64,000 nucleotides of DNA from Bacillota bacterium (GCA_023402845.1 JAEYFP010000055.1:17599-81598), one strand, 5' to 3'. Positions 49,203 through 59,274 are shown, numbered from the stretch's first letter. The notes: generated from the letters alone by a model not told the origin. Translations and numbers: made by a program.

Positions 49203-52127
49203 TTACTCGCGAAACAGATTTTCCACCGTATCAAACAGCGCCTTCTGTGCTTCTATCTTTTCTTCACTTCCAAGCACGCAAAGCTGGTTCTGGGAAAGGA
49301 TTTCCTCCACATATTTGGAAAGTCCCGCAATCTCCTCGCTCGTCGTCCCAAGCACCTCATCCCGTTCCCTTTGGAGCAGTTCCAACGTATCGTTGGAGAG
49401 GTAGGCAGCAAGGCCTCGCGCCCCTTTTGCAGATGGCGTCATCGGAACGTCCATATCGCTGATTGTTCCGATGATGTATTTTGTCATATCCCGTTCATCC
49501 GCTTTAAACCGCTTCAAATACTCAACAGCTCCCCGATAGGTCTCCAGCGTTTTTTCCAAATTGGGATCCCGATAGGAAACCAGATAAGCATCCCCCACTC
49601 TTGAGAAGGAATTCATGCAACCGTAAGCGCCTCCCTTGACACGCACCTGATTCCATAAATAATCATACCCAAGAATGACCTTAAGTACCTTTAAAGAACC
49701 GGTATAAGGAAGCCCATTTTCCATGTAATTACCCGCAACTGCCACATATTGTACTTTGGAAGCGGTCTTAAAGCCCTCATTTTTCCTGACCGGCACAAGC
49801 GATCCGGTCCGCTTTGCAACCGGAATCTGATATAACATCGGCAAGAGCTCTTTGATTTCTTTTTCCAGCTTCGCATATTCCTCCGGCTCTGCCGTATAGT
49901 CGACAAGCAAATTCTCTTCCCTGAAAATGGCATGCATACAGGCTGTCAGATTACTGATCAGTGCCTCTTTCTCCTCCTCAAAATGAGCTTCCAGCCGTTC
50001 CACCAAACGATAGAATGATAAACCGCCGACTTGCTCTGCTATTGCGGCAGTTTCGGAGCAATACGACATGGCACGCAGCGCCGCGGTAGAATGCCCGGAG
50101 CTCGTAATGCTCGTCTGAAGCCGTGATTTTAGCATTGCCAAAATCTCCTTCAAACGCTTTTCGTCCGAAAAGTCAGAGGTAAATAGAATTTCCCTGATCA
50201 TTGCAAAGGCAAACGGAAGTTTATCATACAGCACCTTGGCCCTTACTTCAAACATCGTCCGGTAGCGTTTTGGATCCTTTTCCTCTATATACGTTGCGGC
50301 TCCCATCGTAATACCGCCGGAATTCTGATTGATTTCATTAAACAAATCCGCATACGAATAATTCTTTGTATTTACAAAGCCCAGTACATTTTTTAAAATC
50401 CCGATATACGGGAGAAGCGAAAGCGGAAGTTTTTTTGTGTCAAATACGAGATTCAGATAGCCGATGCCATTTGTAAACAAATCATGAGTCAGCATTGTTG
50501 TATTCTTAAATTGATGGACTGCATACAAATACGGCTGCGATTCCTTTTTGATATCGGTAATCTGCAGCAACGGGATGGTAAGCAGTTCCTCCTTTGTGCT
50601 CGGTTCCTCCTGATAAGCAGTCAGTGCATTCGTATCGGCAATGAGTTTTTCTATTTCCTCTTTTGACATAGAATCCTTCATCTTCTGAAGCCCGTCTGCA
50701 AGCTCCTTATCCAGTTTGGCGGTCAGCCCTCGCTCCGGCTCCACCACTACAATAGAAGCGTGCGGATTACTCAAAAGATATTGCTCGGTCAGCTTTTCAA
50801 AATAGCCATCATCCACCCGCTCCTTTAAATAGGCAAACGTCTCGAGTGCCTCAATGTGCATAAACGGAGCTTTTTCATCATAAAGCCAGCTGTCAAATGC
50901 CTGCAGACCGTACATCAATCCCTTTGGATAGGAACCAAAATCTGCCTCGCGGTATTTGAATTCGTAATAATTGATTCCCGCGCGCAACGCTTTTTTATCA
51001 AAACCGTCCTTGCATACATTATAAAGCACTTCCTTGATCGTGGCAAGGAAAGCATCTAACTGATCTGCATTCGCATTTTTGGAAATAACGGAAAAATAGG
51101 GTTGATATACGCCATTTTCATAAGTACTCTGAATATCCTTACCAATTCCGCGGTCTAAAAGTGTCTGCTTTAAAACCGCACCCGGTGCGAGCAGCAGCGC
51201 ATATTCAATGATCTGAAACGCCAAATACAGTTCTTTATTCAAGCTTGTATCAATCACCGTATTGTAGGATAAATAAGTGTTATCTGTCTCGGGCTCTTCA
51301 TTGGTAATTGAATACCTCTTTACTTTTTTTACAGGCTGCCGAAACGGTTTCTGCAATGTGATCTCCGAAGAAATCTGCGCAGCATCAAAATGAGATAAAT
51401 ACTCCCGGTCCAAAAATGTAAGCTTTTCGGCCATATCCATATTCCCATAGAGATAAATATAGCTGTTGGACGGGTGGTAATATTTTTTATGGAACGCCAG
51501 GAAATTCTCATAAGTCAGCGTTGGAATAACCTCCGGATCACCACCCGATTCAAATGAATAAGCAGTGTCGGGGAACAGCGTATTAAATACTTCTCTGTCC
51601 AGCATATCATCAGGAGAAGAAAATGCCCCCTTCATCTCGTTATATACAACACCATTGATCGTAATTTCGTCATCCTGATCCTCCAACTCGTAATGCCAGC
51701 CCTCCTGCCTGAAAATCTGTTCACGCGTATAAATATTCGGATAAAATACCGCATCAAGATAGACATTCATCAGGTTCTGGAAATCCTTGTCATTACAGCT
51801 TGCCACAGGATAAACAGTTTTATCAGGATAGGTCATCGCATTCAAGAAGGTATTCAGTGATCCCTTTACAAGTTCCACAAACGGATCCTTTGCAGGAAAC
51901 TTGCGAGAACCGCACAATACGGAATGCTCCAGAATATGCGGAAGTCCCGTGCTGTCATGAGGCGGCGTCCGAAAACCGATTGAAAATACTTTATTTTCAT
52001 CATCGTTAGACAAAAGAAGTACTCTCGCTCCTGATTTTTTATGCAAAAGCAGCCATCCGTCGGAATTTAAATCTGCAACCCGTCTTTGTTCTATTATCTC
52101 ATATTCCTTCAATTCTTCCGGTCTCAT
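49203..52127 (-). CDS. M16C metalloprotease (presequence protease / insulinase-like)
   Basis: A 974-aa zinc peptidase of family M16, subfamily C (PreP, falcilysin, Cym1). The inverted zinc motif HILEH is in GLPHILEHSVLCGSRKFP (near residue 65), with the distal Glu in EMKGAFSSPDDM. It has the four-domain clamshell architecture expected for degrading unfolded peptides. An earlier ATG at 52145 overlaps the patatin stop; ATG 52127 fits the family N-terminus and has GGAGG upstream. No signal peptide, so cytosolic peptide turnover is expected. Confidence 0.95.
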   Translation of the reverse strand: MRPEELKEYEIIEQRRVADLNSDGWLLLHKKSGARVLLLSNDDENKVFSIGFRTPPHDSTGLPHILEHSVLCGSRKFPAKDPFVELVKGSLNTFLNAMTYPDKTVYPVASCNDKDFQNLMNVYLDAVFYPNIYTREQIFRQEGWHYELEDQDDEITINGVVYNEMKGAFSSPDDMLDREVFNTLFPDTAYSFESGGDPEVIPTLTYENFLAFHKKYYHPSNSYIYLYGNMDMAEKLTFLDREYLSHFDAAQISSEITLQKPFRQPVKKVKRYSITNEEPETDNTYLSYNTVIDTSLNKELYLAFQIIEYALLLAPGAVLKQTLLDRGIGKDIQSTYENGVYQPYFSVISKNANADQLDAFLATIKEVLYNVCKDGFDKKALRAGINYYEFKYREADFGSYPKGLMYGLQAFDSWLYDEKAPFMHIEALETFAYLKERVDDGYFEKLTEQYLLSNPHASIVVVEPERGLTAKLDKELADGLQKMKDSMSKEEIEKLIADTNALTAYQEEPSTKEELLTIPLLQITDIKKESQPYLYAVHQFKNTTMLTHDLFTNGIGYLNLVFDTKKLPLSLLPYIGILKNVLGFVNTKNYSYADLFNEINQNSGGITMGAATYIEEKDPKRYRTMFEVRAKVLYDKLPFAFAMIREILFTSDFSDEKRLKEILAMLKSRLQTSITSSGHSTAALRAMSYCSETAAIAEQVGGLSFYRLVERLEAHFEEEKEALISNLTACMHAIFREENLLVDYTAEPEEYAKLEKEIKELLPMLYQIPVAKRTGSLVPVRKNEGFKTASKVQYVAVAGNYMENGLPYTGSLKVLKVILGYDYLWNQVRVKGGAYGCMNSFSRVGDAYLVSYRDPNLEKTLETYRGAVEYLKRFKADERDMTKYIIGTISDMDVPMTPSAKGARGLAAYLSNDTLELLQRERDEVLGTTSEEIAGLSKYVEEILSQNQLCVLGSEEKIEAQKALFDTVENLFRE

Positions 52128-52144
52128 ATCCTTTTCATCCTCCA

Positions 52145-52996
52145 TTATCTATTCAGATATTCCTTCATTTTATCAAACTGTTCTTCCATTGTATCATAAC
52201 CAAGCTCATAAAAGGACTGTAATTTATCCTTATTGTATTCCGCATGGGAAATGTGCATTCCGTTAGGGCGAATGACAAATACATGCCCGCGGCGCTCCAG
52301 ATCCTCCACAAGCTCCATCGTGCGATTGTATATCTCCGGCCTTCTCTGCACCGCTCTGACAAACGGCGGATAATTTTTATATGCAACACTCACAAGAATC
52401 TCCTGCCTTACAATATGCTTTTTACGATAACCCTTTTCCTTTGTCAGGATGATCACATTCTTTTTATAGCCCATACGCAAAGAATGTACGAGCGGAATGG
52501 AATCCGCCATGCCGCCGTCCATGTAGGGAGTACCATCAATCCATACGACCGGCGCGGCAAGCGGCAGACTGCTTGATGCCCTGCAAATATCCATAAGTCT
52601 CTTCCTGTCCTTCGACTCACTTAAATACTCTGCCTTTCCCGTCAGACAATTTGTCACTACATACTCGCTTTTACTGCGGCTTGAGAAATAAGTATCATAA
52701 TCAAACGGGATATATTCATTGGGAAACTTATCAAACAACATATCCATATCATACAAGCTCTTATTTTTGATCATTCCCTTCAGCGTGATCGTCCGATACG
52801 CTTTTTCCTTTATGATCATGCAGTCTTTTGTCCGTCCAGGCTGTCTGGACAGGTAATCCACCGAATTGCACGCTCCGCACGAGACGCCGATTACATACGG
52901 AAAATAAAAATCTCTTTTCATTAAATAATCAACGGCCCCCGACGTAAATACGCCGAGATTTGCGCCGCCTTCCAATACAAGTGCCGCTTTTTTCAA
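52145..52996 (-). CDS. Patatin-like phospholipase
   Basis: A 283-aa serine lipid acyl hydrolase. The oxyanion loop is EGGANLGVFTSGAVDYL (residues 8-24), the nucleophile elbow GVSCGACNS (Ser near 40, GxSxG), and the catalytic aspartate DGGMADSIPL (near 160). This is the YlbK/RssA-like bacterial patatin group, without signal peptide. It sits 21 nt after the sigma-like gene and its stop is in a TAATG overlap with the protease frame, so it is in the same operon. Confidence 0.93.
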   Translation of the reverse strand: MKKAALVLEGGANLGVFTSGAVDYLMKRDFYFPYVIGVSCGACNSVDYLSRQPGRTKDCMIIKEKAYRTITLKGMIKNKSLYDMDMLFDKFPNEYIPFDYDTYFSSRSKSEYVVTNCLTGKAEYLSESKDRKRLMDICRASSSLPLAAPVVWIDGTPYMDGGMADSIPLVHSLRMGYKKNVIILTKEKGYRKKHIVRQEILVSVAYKNYPPFVRAVQRRPEIYNRTMELVEDLERRGHVFVIRPNGMHISHAEYNKDKLQSFYELGYDTMEEQFDKMKEYLNR

Positions 52997-53017
52997 TTTT
53001 AATCCCTTCTGTTTTCT

Positions 53018-53824
53018 TTATATTTCCTGTCCGGATGCCGTTTCATGCTTATGCTCATGAGCAATATAGGCGATTGCATTGCCTGACAGCCGCATTGTCT
53101 CATTTAACTCTTCAATATCCATATCCAGCTCTGCTGCAAGCTCCTCTAATGTTACTTCCCGTTCGAGTGTTTCGGCAAGCTCCTTCGCCTTTTCATTTAA
53201 TTCGTTGACTTTCTCCAAAATCCGCAAATCCAACTCCTCGTCGGAGGATTTTTCCATGATCAGCGATTCCATTCCATCCATAATCATTTTTAATAAAAAA
53301 TCCTCTGCCTCCTGCGCCGATTCACAGCACTCCAGCATTTTGGAGCCTATCAGAAGAGAAATATTTCCTTCCCCAATCAGGTCCTCCGCCTCAACGCCCT
53401 GTCCCTCATACAATCTTGCAACATCAACAACCTCCCGCAAATAAAGAGGCGGAATCACATTCTGGGCAGTCTCCTTCTTAAGCAATACTTCCCCGACGCG
53501 AAGAAGGCGTTCCTCCTTGCTGATTTCTTCTAAGTTATCAAGATCTTCCAGATACCGGTCCAGGGGATCCGAGCCTCTCTCAGAAGCAGCCTTATTCTTT
53601 TCCCGAAGAACCTCCCGCACATGTGCCTCATACGCGGCTTCATCCTCAAAAACCGTCACATTTCCTTCTGTGAGATATTTGCAGACAAGCAAAAGCTGTT
53701 CCTGCGTCAATTGCATTTCAGCAAAAAGCTCGTTCACTTTTTCTCTGGAAATATAATTTCCCTGCTTTTTGGAAAGTACACGGGCCTGTATCATCAATCT
53801 TCTAAACGCCTGTTCGTCTTTCAT
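53018..53824 (-). CDS. Degenerate sigma-70-like protein
   Basis: A 268-aa protein. The N-terminal part (YISREKVNELFAEMQLTQEQ) looks like sigma region 1.1. DPLDRYLEDLDNLEEISKEE resembles region 1.2. LREVVDVARLYEGQGVEAEDLIGEGN matches the core-binding part of region 2. NEKAKELAETLEREVTLEELAAELDMDIEELNE matches region 3. The aromatic -10 melting residues of region 2.3/2.4 and all of region 4 are missing, so it is unlikely to direct promoter recognition in the usual way. It may bind RNA polymerase core or be an anti-sigma-like or repurposed protein. Located 20 nt after the rhomboid-like gene. Confidence 0.75.
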   Translation of the reverse strand: MKDEQAFRRLMIQARVLSKKQGNYISREKVNELFAEMQLTQEQLLLVCKYLTEGNVTVFEDEAAYEAHVREVLREKNKAASERGSDPLDRYLEDLDNLEEISKEERLLRVGEVLLKKETAQNVIPPLYLREVVDVARLYEGQGVEAEDLIGEGNISLLIGSKMLECCESAQEAEDFLLKMIMDGMESLIMEKSSDEELDLRILEKVNELNEKAKELAETLEREVTLEELAAELDMDIEELNETMRLSGNAIAYIAHEHKHETASGQEI

Positions 53825-53844
53825 AATACGACTTTTCTCCCTTT

Positions 53845-54687
53845 TTAATGAATATGTTCATGGGTAAACAAATGATCCTGACAATATTCATAATTACCGT
53901 TACACTTGGAGCAGAACCTGAATTCCAAATGATCCCCGTCAAGCTCCGTTCTGCCGCACACGGCGCATTTATGCTTCGTAATACCTGACGCATTATTTAC
54001 CTGCTGTTTATAGGCATGGCGCCGGTGTATTTCCTTCGGGGACACACGCTGATAATTCCTTGTTCCAAAGAAAAACAAAATAAAATTGAGAAGCGACGTG
54101 ATAATTGCAATTTTGATCGCCATGTTTCCCATAAAAAAGCTGGCTGCCAACACCGCAACATCCACATAAGCGAGCCATTTGATTTTGATCGGAATAATAA
54201 AATACAAAAGTATCTGCATATCGGGATAACATGCCGCAAACGCCAGAAAAATCGACAGGTTGATATAATAGGTACTGAATGCCGTACTCACAAAGCTTCC
54301 GACTGCTTGGGCCGGATAATTGCCGATCATGACATAACCCGCATAAAGCAGCAGGGAACCCACTACTGTAAATAGCATTCCCGATAGGATATACATATTA
54401 TACCGGAACGCGCCCCACGTTTTTTCAAGAGAGTTCCCAAGCGAATAATAAAAAAACAGCATAATAATTGTAAAAATATCGAGGCTGGACGGCGGCACAA
54501 GGATCCATGTCACAAGCCGCCACACCTGACCATGCAGTATCTTGTCGGGATTCAGACTGATAAATTCCACAGAACCGGTCAGTCTTAACAGATAACCCAG
54601 CACATAGCCGATAATGATATAGAGAGACAGATTATGGATCGCATATTTTCCCCACCTTCGCTCCATTTTGTTCAATAAATTATTCAT
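53845..54687 (-). CDS. Rhomboid-like membrane protein without catalytic residues
   Basis: A 280-aa polytopic protein with about six membrane helices (residues 18-215) in rhomboid/derlin arrangement, including the L1-like segment ILHGQVWRLVTWIL and the conserved IPIKIKWL. The catalytic GxSG of helix 4 and the histidine of helix 6 are not seen (GSFVSTAFSTYYINL instead), so it is probably a pseudoprotease. The C-terminal tail has CAVCGRTELDG and FCSKCNGNYEYCQDH, a likely zinc ribbon. ATG 54687 is supported by AAGGAG. It has its own TTGACA-type promoter and heads the operon toward era. Confidence 0.85.
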   Translation of the reverse strand: MNNLLNKMERRWGKYAIHNLSLYIIIGYVLGYLLRLTGSVEFISLNPDKILHGQVWRLVTWILVPPSSLDIFTIIMLFFYYSLGNSLEKTWGAFRYNMYILSGMLFTVVGSLLLYAGYVMIGNYPAQAVGSFVSTAFSTYYINLSIFLAFAACYPDMQILLYFIIPIKIKWLAYVDVAVLAASFFMGNMAIKIAIITSLLNFILFFFGTRNYQRVSPKEIHRRHAYKQQVNNASGITKHKCAVCGRTELDGDHLEFRFCSKCNGNYEYCQDHLFTHEHIH

Positions 54688-54751
54688 ATACAAGCTCCTT
54701 CATCATAAATTAATACAAGACCAGCCAGCAGACATCTGCGCAAATGACTGA

Positions 54752-54780
54752 CATGTAAAGTTTATCATTCCAAATGTCAA
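54752..54780 (-). promoter_or_regulatory. Promoter of the rhomboid-to-era operon
   Basis: Minus-strand TTGACA (54775-54780), 17-bp spacer and a weak -10 TACATG (54752-54757), 65 nt before the first gene. Confidence 0.5.
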
Positions 54781-54862
54781 AAGTAAACCACTGCTCAAAA
54801 AATTTCATTTGTTTATATTGTTTGTTTATAATTATTTCACATTTTTTACATAGGATATTTCG

Positions 54863-54891
54863 TTGCACTTTGTAAATCCATGTCGTATAAT
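54863..54891 (+). promoter_or_regulatory. Promoter of the dehydratase-activase gene
   Basis: TTGCAC (54863-54868) and TATAAT (54886-54891) with a 17-bp spacer, 58 nt before the start codon at 54950. Confidence 0.75.
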
Positions 54892-54949
54892 GTACTTTGA
54901 TTGCGGACTCAATTGTGCCACATATAAATAAGTAGAAAGGGTGTCCTTT

Positions 54950-57900
54950 ATGTCAGACATTCAGGAATTGTACACGCTCGGAATCGACATCGGTTCCACT
55001 ACGGTAAAGATCGCTGTGCTGGATCATGCGAACAACATTTTATTCGCCGAGTATGAGCGTCATTATGCAAATATACAGGAAACATTAAGGAGGTTGTTAT
55101 CACAGGCTCATGAACAGCTTGGAAACCTCATCATACATCCGATGATTACAGGCTCCGGCGGGTTGACGCTCGCCAATCACTTAGGGGTACCCTTCGTTCA
55201 GGAGGTCATCGCAGTATCAACCGCCCTCCAGAATTATGCGGCGGAAACAGACGTTGCCATCGAGCTTGGCGGCGAAGATGCAAAAATTATTTATTTTGAA
55301 GGCGGAAACGTCGAACAGCGCATGAACGGTATTTGTGCAGGCGGTACCGGCTCCTTTATTGATCAGATGGCTTCTCTGCTGCAAACCGATGCGGCAGGCT
55401 TAAATGAATACGCCAAAAAATACCAGTCTCTTTATACGATCGCGGCTCGTTGCGGTGTATTTGCCAAATCCGATATTCAGCCGCTGATTAATGAAGGTGC
55501 CACAAAGGAGGATCTTGCCGCTTCTATTTTCCAGGCCGTTGTCAATCAGACGATCAGCGGACTCGCGTGCGGTAAGCCGATTCGCGGACATGTCGCATTT
55601 CTCGGCGGTCCGCTGCACTTTTTATCGGAATTAAAAGAAGCATTTATCCGAACACTGAAGCTCGATGAGGCGCATATCATCGCACCGGCGCATTCCCATT
55701 TATTTGCTGCCGTCGGTTCCGCCATGAATTACCATGAAGATCTTTTCCTCACACTTTCTGAGATGGCAGAAAAGCTTTCGGGCAATATTAAAATGCAATT
55801 TGAGGTCGCCCGCATGGAGCCGCTGTTTGCTTCAAAGGAAGAATACAGGGAATTTGAAAGCCGTCACAACGCACACTGTGTGTCAACAGGAGAGCTCTCC
55901 GACTACTCCGGAAACTGCTATCTTGGCATTGATGCCGGATCTACCACAACAAAGGCAGCGCTCGTTGGGGAAGACGGCTCTCTGCTTTATTCCTTTTACA
56001 GCAACAACAACGGCAGCCCGCTTGCTACTGCGATCCGCGCAATCAAAGAAATCTATTCGCTTCTGCCGGCACATGCAAAGATCGCGCATTCCTGTTCCAC
56101 CGGATATGGAGAGGCTTTGATCAAGGCCGCTCTTCTTATGGACGACGGTGAAGTTGAAACGGTTGCGCATTACTACGCGGCCGCATTTTTTGAACCTGAC
56201 GTAGATTGCATCCTCGATATCGGCGGTCAGGATATGAAATGCATCAAAATCAAAAACCATACGGTTGACAGCGTACAGCTCAACGAAGCCTGTTCCTCCG
56301 GCTGCGGCTCTTTCATTGAAACCTTTGCAAAGTCCTTAAACTATTCTGTAACCGATTTTGCCAAAGCCGCGCTGTTTGCAGAACATCCAATCGATTTGGG
56401 CACCCGCTGTACTGTTTTCATGAATTCAAAAGTGAAGCAGGCACAGAAGGAAGGGGCCGGAGTTCCTGATATTTCCGCCGGACTCGCTTATTCTGTTATC
56501 AAGAATGCTCTGTTCAAGGTTATCAAGGTATCTGATGCCGCAGCGCTCGGAAGCAAGATTGTTGTACAGGGCGGTACCTTTTATAACGACGCCGTACTCA
56601 GAAGCTTTGAAAAAATAGCAAATTGTAACGCAATCCGTCCCGACATCGCCGGTATCATGGGCGCTTTCGGTGCTGCGCTGATCGCACGGGAACGCTATGC
56701 GGAGTCACCTTTTACCACGATGCTTCCGATCGAAAAGATCAACACGCTCGAATTCACGACAAGTATGGCAAAATGCAAGGGCTGCACGAACAACTGCCGT
56801 CTGACCATTAATAAATTTACCGGAGGCCGCCAGTACATATCCGGCAACCGATGTGAACGGGGTCTCGGTAAAACAAAAAACGAAAATAATATTCCGAATT
56901 TATTCGAATATAAGGAAAAGCGGATATTTAACTACGAGCCTCTCGCTCTGCCGGACGCCAAGCGCGGACAGGTCGGCATTCCAAGAGTTCTCAACATGTA
57001 CGAAAATTATCCGTTCTGGTTTACGTTCTTTACGAAGCTGGGCTATCAGGTTGTACTGTCTCCCAGCTCCACACATAAGATTTATGAGCTTGGCATTGAA
57101 TCCATCCCGAGCGAATCGGAATGCTATCCGGCAAAGCTTGTGCATGGTCATGTGGAGTGGCTGATCCGGCAGGGCATCCCGTTTATCTTCTATCCTTCCC
57201 TGTTTTATGAACGGAAGGAGTTTGAGGACGCAAATAACCATTATAACTGTCCGATTGTCACCTCCTACAGTGAAAATATTAAAAATAACATGGATGAAAT
57301 CTGCCGCGGAGAAGTTCTTTTCAGAAATCCTTTTTTATCGTTCGGGGATATGGAAATTGCCGCAAAAGGTCTGATTTCAGAATTTAAGGAATTGCCCTCC
57401 TCAGAGGTCTATTCCGCCGTACAAGCGGGCTGGGAGGAACTCCTTGCAGCAAGAGAGGATATCAAAACAAAGGGTGAGGAAGTCCTTCTATATTTACAGG
57501 AAACAGGCAGACACGGTATCGTACTGGCCGGGCGGCCTTATCACATTGATCCCGAAATTCATCATGGAATCCCGGAAATGATCAATTCCTACGGACTGGC
57601 AGTGCTGACGGAGGATTCGATTTCCCACCTCGCACCATGTGAACGGCCACTGATCGTTTCTGACCAGTGGATGTATCACTCGCGTCTGTATGCGGCCGCA
57701 AACTTTGTAAAGACTACCGACTATCTGGACCTCGTACAGTTAAATTCCTTTGGCTGCGGGCTGGATGCCGTCACAACCGATCAGGTAAACGATATTCTTA
57801 CCGGCTCGGGCAAAATTTATACCTGTTTAAAAATCGATGAGGTTAACAATCTGGGAGCCGCAAGGATCCGCATCCGTTCTTTGCTCAGCGCGATTAAAAT

Positions 57901-59200
57901 CAGGCAGAAATCAACCGAACAGCGTGAAATTCATTCCACAGCATATCAACGTGTCTATTTCACGGAAGAAATGCGTAAAAATTATACAATCCTCTGTCCG
58001 CAAATGTCACCGATTCATTTTGACATTATCGAAAAAGCATTTCAGACATGCGGCTACAACCTTGTCGTGATGGATAATTCCAACAAGGCGGCAATTGATG
58101 TCGGACTTAAATACGTCAATAACGATGCTTGCTATCCGTCACTGATTGTTGTCGGACAGATTATGGATGCGATTCTTTCAGGCAATTATGATACAGACAA
58201 GCTCGCTGTTGTCATGTCCCAGACCGGTGGGGGCTGCCGGGCGACAAATTATGTCGGCTTTATCAGACGGGCGCTGGAAAAGGCGGGCTATCCGCATATT
58301 CCGGTAATTTCGATCAATCTTTCCAAGCTTGAATCCAATCCCGGCTTTAAGCTAAGCTTTGATTTAATCAAAAGAGGGGTTTATGCAGCCGTATTCGGCG
58401 ATATTTTCATGCGCTGCCTTTATCGGATGCGTCCTTATGAGGCGGTTAAGGACTCCGCCAATGCGCTTCATAAAAAATGGCTTGTCCGCTGCCAGGATTT
58501 TGTCAGCAGCCCCCATCCGTCCTTCCTCAAGTATCGGAACATGTGTAAGGAGATCATCCGGGAGTTTGACGAATTACCCATTACTGATGTGAAAAAACCG
58601 CGCGTTGGTATTGTCGGCGAGATTCTTGTGAAGTTTTCTCCTCTAGCCAACAACGACCTTGTGAATTTGATTGAGGCTGAGGGGGCGGAAGCCGTCATGC
58701 CCGATTTGCTTGATTTTATGCAGTACTGTTTTTACAACCAGCTATACAAGGCCAAGTACCTTGGCACCAAACGTTCCGGCGCGGCGGCCGGAAGAACCGG
58801 TATTTTTGTCATTGACCGTCTGCGGGGGGCTGCCGCAAAGGCACTCAAAAAAAGCAGGCATTTTACCGCTCCTGTTCCGGTCAGCAAGCTCGCTGATTTT
58901 GCTTCAACAATCGTGTCGATCGGTAACCAGACCGGAGAAGGGTGGTTTTTAACCGGTGAAATGCTGGAACTGATCCACTCCGGCGTCGGCAATATCGTCT
59001 GTACACAACCGTTTGGCTGTCTGCCGAACCATGTCGTCGGCAAGGGGGTCATCAAGGCACTGCGCCGGCAATATCCACAGTCGAATGTCGTGGCGATTGA
59101 TTACGATCCGGGCGCAAGCGAGGTCAATCAGTTAAACCGCATTAAGCTTATGCTTTCGACAGCATTTAAGAATTTGAAGGATGAATCCGTAACCGAATAA
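54950..59200 (+). CDS. Giant 2-hydroxyacyl-CoA dehydratase activase-type protein
   Basis: A 1416-aa protein. ATG 54950 follows AGAAAGG; an in-frame GTG lies 9 nt earlier. Two ASKHA/BadF-BcrA-type ATPase modules are visible: residues about 8-270 (GIDIGSTTVKIAVLD, ICAGGTGSFID, ELGGEDAK) and 320-580 (GIDAGSTTTKAAL, DIGGQDMKCIK, EACSSGCGSFIE). The CxGG/CSSG cysteines could ligate an inter-subunit [4Fe-4S] cluster as in the HgdC activator. A CKGCTNNC cluster and DUF2229 region follow near 610-870, and a dehydratase beta-subunit-like (HgdB) region fills the C-terminus. Related giant proteins exist in many anaerobes; the substrate is unknown. Confidence 0.92.
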   Translation: MSDIQELYTLGIDIGSTTVKIAVLDHANNILFAEYERHYANIQETLRRLLSQAHEQLGNLIIHPMITGSGGLTLANHLGVPFVQEVIAVSTALQNYAAETDVAIELGGEDAKIIYFEGGNVEQRMNGICAGGTGSFIDQMASLLQTDAAGLNEYAKKYQSLYTIAARCGVFAKSDIQPLINEGATKEDLAASIFQAVVNQTISGLACGKPIRGHVAFLGGPLHFLSELKEAFIRTLKLDEAHIIAPAHSHLFAAVGSAMNYHEDLFLTLSEMAEKLSGNIKMQFEVARMEPLFASKEEYREFESRHNAHCVSTGELSDYSGNCYLGIDAGSTTTKAALVGEDGSLLYSFYSNNNGSPLATAIRAIKEIYSLLPAHAKIAHSCSTGYGEALIKAALLMDDGEVETVAHYYAAAFFEPDVDCILDIGGQDMKCIKIKNHTVDSVQLNEACSSGCGSFIETFAKSLNYSVTDFAKAALFAEHPIDLGTRCTVFMNSKVKQAQKEGAGVPDISAGLAYSVIKNALFKVIKVSDAAALGSKIVVQGGTFYNDAVLRSFEKIANCNAIRPDIAGIMGAFGAALIARERYAESPFTTMLPIEKINTLEFTTSMAKCKGCTNNCRLTINKFTGGRQYISGNRCERGLGKTKNENNIPNLFEYKEKRIFNYEPLALPDAKRGQVGIPRVLNMYENYPFWFTFFTKLGYQVVLSPSSTHKIYELGIESIPSESECYPAKLVHGHVEWLIRQGIPFIFYPSLFYERKEFEDANNHYNCPIVTSYSENIKNNMDEICRGEVLFRNPFLSFGDMEIAAKGLISEFKELPSSEVYSAVQAGWEELLAAREDIKTKGEEVLLYLQETGRHGIVLAGRPYHIDPEIHHGIPEMINSYGLAVLTEDSISHLAPCERPLIVSDQWMYHSRLYAAANFVKTTDYLDLVQLNSFGCGLDAVTTDQVNDILTGSGKIYTCLKIDEVNNLGAARIRIRSLLSAIKIRQKSTEQREIHSTAYQRVYFTEEMRKNYTILCPQMSPIHFDIIEKAFQTCGYNLVVMDNSNKAAIDVGLKYVNNDACYPSLIVVGQIMDAILSGNYDTDKLAVVMSQTGGGCRATNYVGFIRRALEKAGYPHIPVISINLSKLESNPGFKLSFDLIKRGVYAAVFGDIFMRCLYRMRPYEAVKDSANALHKKWLVRCQDFVSSPHPSFLKYRNMCKEIIREFDELPITDVKKPRVGIVGEILVKFSPLANNDLVNLIEAEGAEAVMPDLLDFMQYCFYNQLYKAKYLGTKRSGAAAGRTGIFVIDRLRGAAAKALKKSRHFTAPVPVSKLADFASTIVSIGNQTGEGWFLTGEMLELIHSGVGNIVCTQPFGCLPNHVVGKGVIKALRRQYPQSNVVAIDYDPGASEVNQLNRIKLMLSTAFKNLKDESVTE

Positions 59201-59224
59201 CAAGGATTGTCCTGATGAAATTCT

Positions 59225-59263
59225 CGATCTGACCCTGATACTGTTCAGGGTCAGATCGTTTTT
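59225..59263 (+). terminator. Terminator of the dehydratase-activase gene
   Basis: Perfect 14-bp stem (59225-59238 with 59245-59258) followed by TTTTT, 24 nt past the stop codon. Confidence 0.92.
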
Positions 59264-59274
59264 CTTTAAATCGC

